Position numbers and translations under genes: made by a program
Part shown: positions 59,795-64,000 of the stretch, piece by piece
Layout of the letters: each line of letters begins with the position of its first letter
Numbering within the stretch: the stretch's first letter is position 1
Notes under the pieces: generated by a model
Told to the model about the DNA's origin: nothing
The model's database searches: none
The model's input: only the letters and a program-made list of their open reading frames with translations
Assembly: GCF_014199685.1 (NCBI RefSeq)
Contig: NZ_JACHNZ010000021.1
Coordinates: 1-64,000 of the forward strand
Length of the DNA stretch: 64,000 nucleotides
Source: Sphingosinicella soli
GTDB lineage: Bacteria; Pseudomonadota; Alphaproteobacteria; Sphingomonadales; Sphingomonadaceae
Direction of reading: 5' to 3'

Positions 59795-62476
59795 ATGACC
59801 GCCACCGGACGCGACAGCCTGAACACCCGCCGCACGCTGAAAGTCGGCGGCCGCGAGTTCGCATATTATTCGATCCCCGCCGCCGCCGAGCGCTTCGGCG
59901 ATTTCTCGGCGCTGCCCTTCTCGATGAAGGTGCTGCTGGAAAACATGCTCCGCTTCGAAGACGGCAACACCGTCACCGAAGGCGATGTCGAAGCCTTCCG
60001 CTCGTTCCTCAACGCCAACCTCGGCGAGCGCGAGATCCAGTATCGCCCCGCGCGCGTGCTGATGCAGGATTTCACCGGCGTTCCGGCCGTCGTCGATCTC
60101 GCCGCGATGCGCGATGCGATGGCGAAGCTCGGCGCGGACGCGGAGAAGATCAATCCGCTCGTCCCCGTCGATCTCGTCATCGATCACTCGGTGATGGTGG
60201 ACGAGTTCGGCACGCCGCAGGCGTTCGGGCAGAACGTCGCGCTTGAATACGAGCGCAATATGGAGCGCTACAAGTTCCTGAAGTGGGGCGCGCAGGCGTT
60301 CCGCAACTTCCGCGTCGTGCCGCCGGGAACGGGCATCTGCCATCAGGTGAACCTGGAATATCTGGCGCAGGCGGTGTGGACCTCCGAAGACGCGAGCGGC
60401 ACGCTCGTCGCCTATCCCGATACGCTGGTCGGCACCGACTCGCACACCACGATGGTGAACGGCCTCGGCGTGCTCGGCTGGGGCGTCGGCGGGATCGAGG
60501 CGGAAGCCGCGATGCTCGGCCAGCCGGTTTCCATGCTCATCCCCGAAGTCGTCGGCTTCAAGCTCAGCGGCCGCATGGCCGAAGGCATCACCGCCACCGA
60601 TCTCGTGCTCACCGTCACGCAGATGCTGCGCAAGAAGGGCGTCGTCGGCCGCTTTGTAGAATTCTACGGCCCCGGCCTCGATGCGCTCAGCCTCGCGGAC
60701 CGCGCGACGATCGCCAACATGGCGCCCGAATACGGCGCGACCTGCGGCTTCTTCCCGATCGACGCGGAAACCATCCGCTACATGCGCTTCACCGGCCGTG
60801 AAGACTGGCGCTGCGAAATGGTGGAGGCCTATGCCAAGGCGCAGGGCATGTGGCGCGATGCCGCCACGCCGGACCCCGTATTCACCGACACGCTCGGGCT
60901 CGATCTTGCCGAAGTGCGCCCCAGCCTCGCCGGCCCGCGCCGCCCGCAGGACCGCGTGCTGCTCGAAGATCTCGCCGCCGGTTTCGAAGCCGAACTGGGC
61001 AGCAGCTTCAAGGTCGCTGATCCGAAAAAGCGCGTCTCCGTCGACGGCGCGAAACACGATATCGGCCACGGCGACGTCGTGATCGCCGCGATCACCAGCT
61101 GCACCAACACCTCGAACCCCGATGTGCTCGTCGCCGCCGGTCTCGTCGCGCGGAAGGCGCGCGCCAAGGGGCTTACGCGTCAGCCGTGGGTGAAAACCTC
61201 GCTCGCGCCCGGTTCGCAGGTCGTCACCGATTATCTGATGAAGGCCGGTCTGCAGGCTGATCTCGATGCGATCGGTTTCGATCTCGTCGGCTATGGCTGC
61301 ACCACCTGCATCGGCAACTCGGGGCCGCTGCCCGCGCCGATTTCAAAGGCCGTGAACGATGGCGACATCGTCGCCGCGTCGGTGCTTTCGGGCAACCGCA
61401 ACTTCGAAGGCCGCGTCTCGCAGGATGTGCGCGCCAACTATCTCGCCTCGCCGCCGCTCGTCGTCGCCTATGCGCTCGCGGGCACGGTGCGCAAGAACCT
61501 CGCGGTCGAGCCGATCGGCACGGGGTCGGACGGCGAGCCGGTGTTCCTCAAGGACATCTGGCCGACCAATCTGGAGATTCGCGCCACCGTCGAAGCCTCG
61601 CTCGATGCGGACATGTTCAAGGCGCGCTACGCGCACGTCTTCACGGGCGATGCGCAGTGGCAGGCGATCGATGTCACCGGCGGGCGCACCTACAGCTTCT
61701 CGTCGGTTTCCACCTATGTGCAGAACCCGCCCTATTTCGAAGGGCTCACGATGACGCCCAGGCCGCTCACGAACATCGTCGGCGCGCGCGCGCTCGCCGT
61801 GTTCGGCGATTCGATCACCACCGATCACATTTCGCCGGCGGGAAGCATCAAGGCCGATTCCCCGGCGGGCAACTATCTTACCGAGCATCAGGTCAGCCGC
61901 GCCGACTTCAACTCCTACGGCTCGCGCCGCGGCAACCACGAAGTCATGATGCGCGGCACGTTCGCGAACATCCGCATCCGCAACAAGATGACGCCGGGCA
62001 TCGAGGGCGGCGTCACTCGTCACGTTCCGTCGGGCGAACAGCTTGCGATCTATGACGCCGCGATGCGCTACAAGGCCGAAGGCACCCCGCTCGTCGTTCT
62101 CGCCGGCAAGGAATACGGCACCGGCTCGTCGCGCGATTGGGCCGCGAAGGGCACCACGCTTCTGGGCGTGCGCTGCGTCGTCGCCGAAAGCTACGAGCGC
62201 ATCCACCGCTCGAACCTTGTCGGCATGGGCGTGCTGCCGCTCCAGTTCCAGGGCAATGACAGCGCCGAAACGCTCGGTCTCACCGGCGACGAGCTGTTCA
62301 GCATCGACGGCGTCGCCAGCCTCTCGCCGCGTCAGGAGGTGACCGTCACCTTCACGCGCGCCGACGGCACCACGGGTTCGTTCGTGGCGCGCTGCCGCAT
62401 CGATACAAACAACGAGCTGGAATATTTCCGCAGCGGCGGCATCCTGCACTACGTGCTGCGCAACCTCGCCGCTTAA
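59795..62476 (+). CDS. acnA: Aconitate hydratase AcnA
   Basis: An 893-residue aconitase/IRP-type enzyme that isomerises citrate to isocitrate in the TCA cycle. [4Fe-4S] ligand cysteines lie in [13 protein letters not shown] and [24 protein letters not shown] and [13 protein letters not shown] are family hallmarks, and the swivelling domain has [18 protein letters not shown] 59795 has a better spaced AGGGG than GTG 59789. The length is normal for AcnA. Confidence 0.97.
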   Translation: MTATGRDSLNTRRTLKVGGREFAYYSIPAAAERFGDFSALPFSMKVLLENMLRFEDGNTVTEGDVEAFRSFLNANLGEREIQYRPARVLMQDFTGVPAVVDLAAMRDAMAKLGADAEKINPLVPVDLVIDHSVMVDEFGTPQAFGQNVALEYERNMERYKFLKWGAQAFRNFRVVPPGTGICHQVNLEYLAQAVWTSEDASGTLVAYPDTLVGTDSHTTMVNGLGVLGWGVGGIEAEAAMLGQPVSMLIPEVVGFKLSGRMAEGITATDLVLTVTQMLRKKGVVGRFVEFYGPGLDALSLADRATIANMAPEYGATCGFFPIDAETIRYMRFTGREDWRCEMVEAYAKAQGMWRDAATPDPVFTDTLGLDLAEVRPSLAGPRRPQDRVLLEDLAAGFEAELGSSFKVADPKKRVSVDGAKHDIGHGDVVIAAITSCTNTSNPDVLVAAGLVARKARAKGLTRQPWVKTSLAPGSQVVTDYLMKAGLQADLDAIGFDLVGYGCTTCIGNSGPLPAPISKAVNDGDIVAASVLSGNRNFEGRVSQDVRANYLASPPLVVAYALAGTVRKNLAVEPIGTGSDGEPVFLKDIWPTNLEIRATVEASLDADMFKARYAHVFTGDAQWQAIDVTGGRTYSFSSVSTYVQNPPYFEGLTMTPRPLTNIVGARALAVFGDSITTDHISPAGSIKADSPAGNYLTEHQVSRADFNSYGSRRGNHEVMMRGTFANIRIRNKMTPGIEGGVTRHVPSGEQLAIYDAAMRYKAEGTPLVVLAGKEYGTGSSRDWAAKGTTLLGVRCVVAESYERIHRSNLVGMGVLPLQFQGNDSAETLGLTGDELFSIDGVASLSPRQEVTVTFTRADGTTGSFVARCRIDTNNELEYFRSGGILHYVLRNLAA

Positions 62477-62483
62477 AACCGCC

Positions 62484-62525
62484 TTCCTCTCCCCTCCCCT
62501 TCAGGGGAGGGGCCGGGGGTGGGGC
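62484..62525. repeat. GC-rich palindromic intergenic repeat, copy D (variant)
   Basis: CCTCTCCCCTCCCC-TTCA-GGGGAGGGG followed by CCGGGGGTGGGG, 8 bp after the acnA stop. It is a variant of copies A-C: the same layout of a C-rich arm, a short loop and a G-rich arm, but with a different loop and tail. It could double as a transcription terminator. Confidence 0.65.
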
Positions 62526-62544
62526 GGTTCCGACGCGCTCGACC

Positions 62545-63213
62545 CTATTCCCATTCGATCACTTGCCAGCCGCGCGCCTCGCCAAGTGCGCGCAGTTTCG
62601 GCGTCGGGTTGATCGCGAAGCCTTCGTCGGCCCATTCGAACATCGGCGCGTCGCTGTGGTGGTCTGAAAAGAAGCGCACGTGCAGCGTCTCGCGCGGCGG
62701 CAGCGCCTCCGCCACCATGTCGCGTTTCGCGCCGTCGTAGCAGTTTTCGCCGTCCAGCTTCGCCAGCACCGCGCCCGACGCGTCGCGGTGCGATTTCGTG
62801 CCCACCACGTGCTCCACGCCCAGCCTTGCTGCGATGGCGTGCACATAGAACGTGTAGGATGCCGTCGCGATCACCACGGTGCGGCCCTCCGCCTTCTCCG
62901 CCTCGATCCGCGCCCGCGCCCCCCGGAACGTGCGCCCCGGCACCATCCGGCGCGCGAAGCCTTCGGCGCGCGGCGCGATCCGTTCGATCGGCACGCGCCT
63001 GCCCATCAGCAGCCGGTGGTTGATTTCCTTCAGCCGCCCCCGGCTCACCAGCCCCGCCACGTACGCTGCGCCCGCCAGCAGCGACAGCGGCAGAAACAGC
63101 AGCCGCCACGGCGCCTCGTGCCACGCCCAATAGAGCAGCCAGGGCGAATAGGATCCACCCCGCGTGATCGTTCTGTCCATGTCGAACACGGAATACTGTA
63201 TTAGCGTACTCAA
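62545..63213 (-). CDS. HAD-superfamily hydrolase (subfamily IB)
   Basis: A 222-residue HAD phosphatase with motif I DMDRTITRGG, motif II ATASYTF, the Lys of motif III (PTPKLRAL, or AKRDMVAE just before it) and motif IV FFSDHHSDAPMFEWA. A hydrophobic segment in the cap (LLFLPLSLLAGAAYVAGL) suggests membrane association. IB members act on phosphoserine-like substrates or lipids. It overlaps the 3' end of the PLP-enzyme gene by 4 bp. Confidence 0.88.
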   Translation of the reverse strand: MSTLIQYSVFDMDRTITRGGSYSPWLLYWAWHEAPWRLLFLPLSLLAGAAYVAGLVSRGRLKEINHRLLMGRRVPIERIAPRAEGFARRMVPGRTFRGARARIEAEKAEGRTVVIATASYTFYVHAIAARLGVEHVVGTKSHRDASGAVLAKLDGENCYDGAKRDMVAEALPPRETLHVRFFSDHHSDAPMFEWADEGFAINPTPKLRALGEARGWQVIEWE

Positions 63214-64000
63214 ACAGCCTCCAGCGCTTGCCGGAAGTCTGCGACAAGATCGTCTACATGTTCAACCCCGATCGACACCCGAACCAGATTGTCGCTGATC
63301 CCCAGCTCCGCCTTGCGCGCAGCAGGCACGGAAAGGTGCGTCATCGCCGCCGGGTGACTCGCAAGGCTCTCCGTCCCGCCCAGCGAAACGGCCAGCTTCA
63401 CCAGCGTCAGGTTATCCAGCAACCGAAACGCCTCCGCCTCCCCGCCCTTCACGATCACCGAAAAGGTCGATCCGGCACCCGCACAGTGTCGGTCGTATAT
63501 GCCCCGCTGCGCACTCCCCGGCTCCAGGAACCCCAGATAACCGACCCGCTCGATCTTCGGATGATCGCGCAAGAATTCACACAACGTCCGCGCATTCGCC
63601 TCCGCCCGCTCCATGCGAAGCTGCACCGTTTCAAGGCTGCGCAGCAGCATCCACGACGTGTGCGGATCGGTGATCGTGCCGATGGTATTGCGGAGCGCAA
63701 GGATCGGCGCCAGCACCGCCTTTCCGCCGATGCACGCTCCGCCCACCAGATCGGAATGCCCGCCTACGTACTTGGTAAGCGAATAAAGCGAGATGTCTGC
63801 GCCGTGCCGCGTCGGCGCCTGGAAAACGGGCCCGAGAAACGTGTTGTCACACATGATGACGGGCTTCTCGTCCACCCCTGCGAACACCTCATCCCGCACG
63901 GCCGCAACAGCCTCGATATCGACGAGTTCATTTGTCGGGTTCGCGGGGCTTTCCAGGTAAATAACCGAAACACGCCCTTTGGCCCGTGCGGCGCGCAGCG
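63210..64000 (-). CDS. Cys/Met-metabolism PLP-dependent enzyme, 5' end beyond the window
   Basis: About 263 C-terminal residues are visible. The PLP lysine is in LYSLTKYVGGHSDLV. The upstream part LESPANPTNELVDI and DNTFLGPVFQAP is typical of cystathionine gamma-synthase/gamma-lyase and methionine gamma-lyase. The frame is open to base 64000, so the N-terminus is missing. Which family member it is cannot be decided. It is likely co-transcribed with the HAD gene. Confidence 0.88.
   Translation of the reverse strand, partial: LRAARAKGRVSVIYLESPANPTNELVDIEAVAAVRDEVFAGVDEKPVIMCDNTFLGPVFQAPTRHGADISLYSLTKYVGGHSDLVGGACIGGKAVLAPILALRNTIGTITDPHTSWMLLRSLETVQLRMERAEANARTLCEFLRDHPKIERVGYLGFLEPGSAQRGIYDRHCAGAGSTFSVIVKGGEAEAFRLLDNLTLVKLAVSLGGTESLASHPAAMTHLSVPAARKAELGISDNLVRVSIGVEHVDDLVADFRQALEAV

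Noticed and set aside
59459-61069. A 536-codon open frame opposite the start of aconitase
   Set aside because: Antisense to the highly conserved N-terminal half of AcnA.
1-64000. CRISPR array, tRNA or rRNA gene, integrase or transposase
   Set aside because: No repeat-spacer pattern, cloverleaf-like sequence, rRNA core sequence or recombinase motif could be recognised on either strand.

Overview
The window is high-GC DNA from an alphaproteobacterium, most likely a sphingomonad (Sphingomonadales). The evidence is the gene content: a TonB-dependent receptor, aromatic-ring oxygenases, PQQ alcohol dehydrogenases, PEP-CTERM proteins with sigma-54-type promoters, an Flp pilin, and alphaproteobacterial ccm and aconitase genes. 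I see no rRNA, tRNA, CRISPR, integrase or insertion sequence.

Positions 1 to about 33,300 are one accessory catabolic island. Its genes lie in short divergent and convergent units. They include two PQQ quinohaemoprotein dehydrogenases, a TonB receptor, three Rieske oxygenase alpha subunits, five SDRs, three VOC proteins, two ABM-type monooxygenases, an AhpD/CMD protein and an acyl-CoA ligase. There is also a sugar-isomerase-like protein, a TesB thioesterase, a MaoC hydratase, an acyl-CoA dehydrogenase, E1-alpha/E1-beta/E2 of a 2-oxoacid dehydrogenase, a flavodoxin-like quinone reductase, a ThuA-like protein, a class III CoA-transferase, a DUF35/thiolase-fold pair, a SnoaL-like protein and a TetR regulator. 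Eight intergenic regions carry the same 22-bp palindrome (CA-N2-C-N2-G-N2-TG core with A/T-rich flanks). Between them they sit upstream of nearly every transcription unit of the island. I read this as a single regulon, probably controlled by the TetR protein at 26288-26956. The pathway logic suggests outer-membrane import, alcohol oxidation in the periplasm, ring hydroxylation, CoA activation, dehydrogenation, hydration and retro-aldol cleavage of a side chain. The substrate cannot be told from sequence.

Positions 33,300 to 64,000 look like ordinary chromosome: hemerythrin-like and TPR proteins, two DUF465 peptides, and cytochrome c maturation genes (ccmC-D-E-F-G-H-I at 39961-35139 and, 14 kb away, ccmA-B at 55116-53957). 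Then come PEP-CTERM proteins, a DEAD-box helicase, an MgtC/DUF4010 membrane protein that seems to start with CTG, an Flp pilin, glutathione transferases, a phosphate transporter with a Nudix-DUF47 fusion, and an ArsR/AHSA1 pair. The region ends with a cytochrome b561, an S9 peptidase, a cold-shock protein, aconitase, a HAD phosphatase and a truncated Cys/Met-metabolism PLP enzyme at the right edge. GC-rich palindromic repeats lie between genes in this half, one of them inside the ccm operon.
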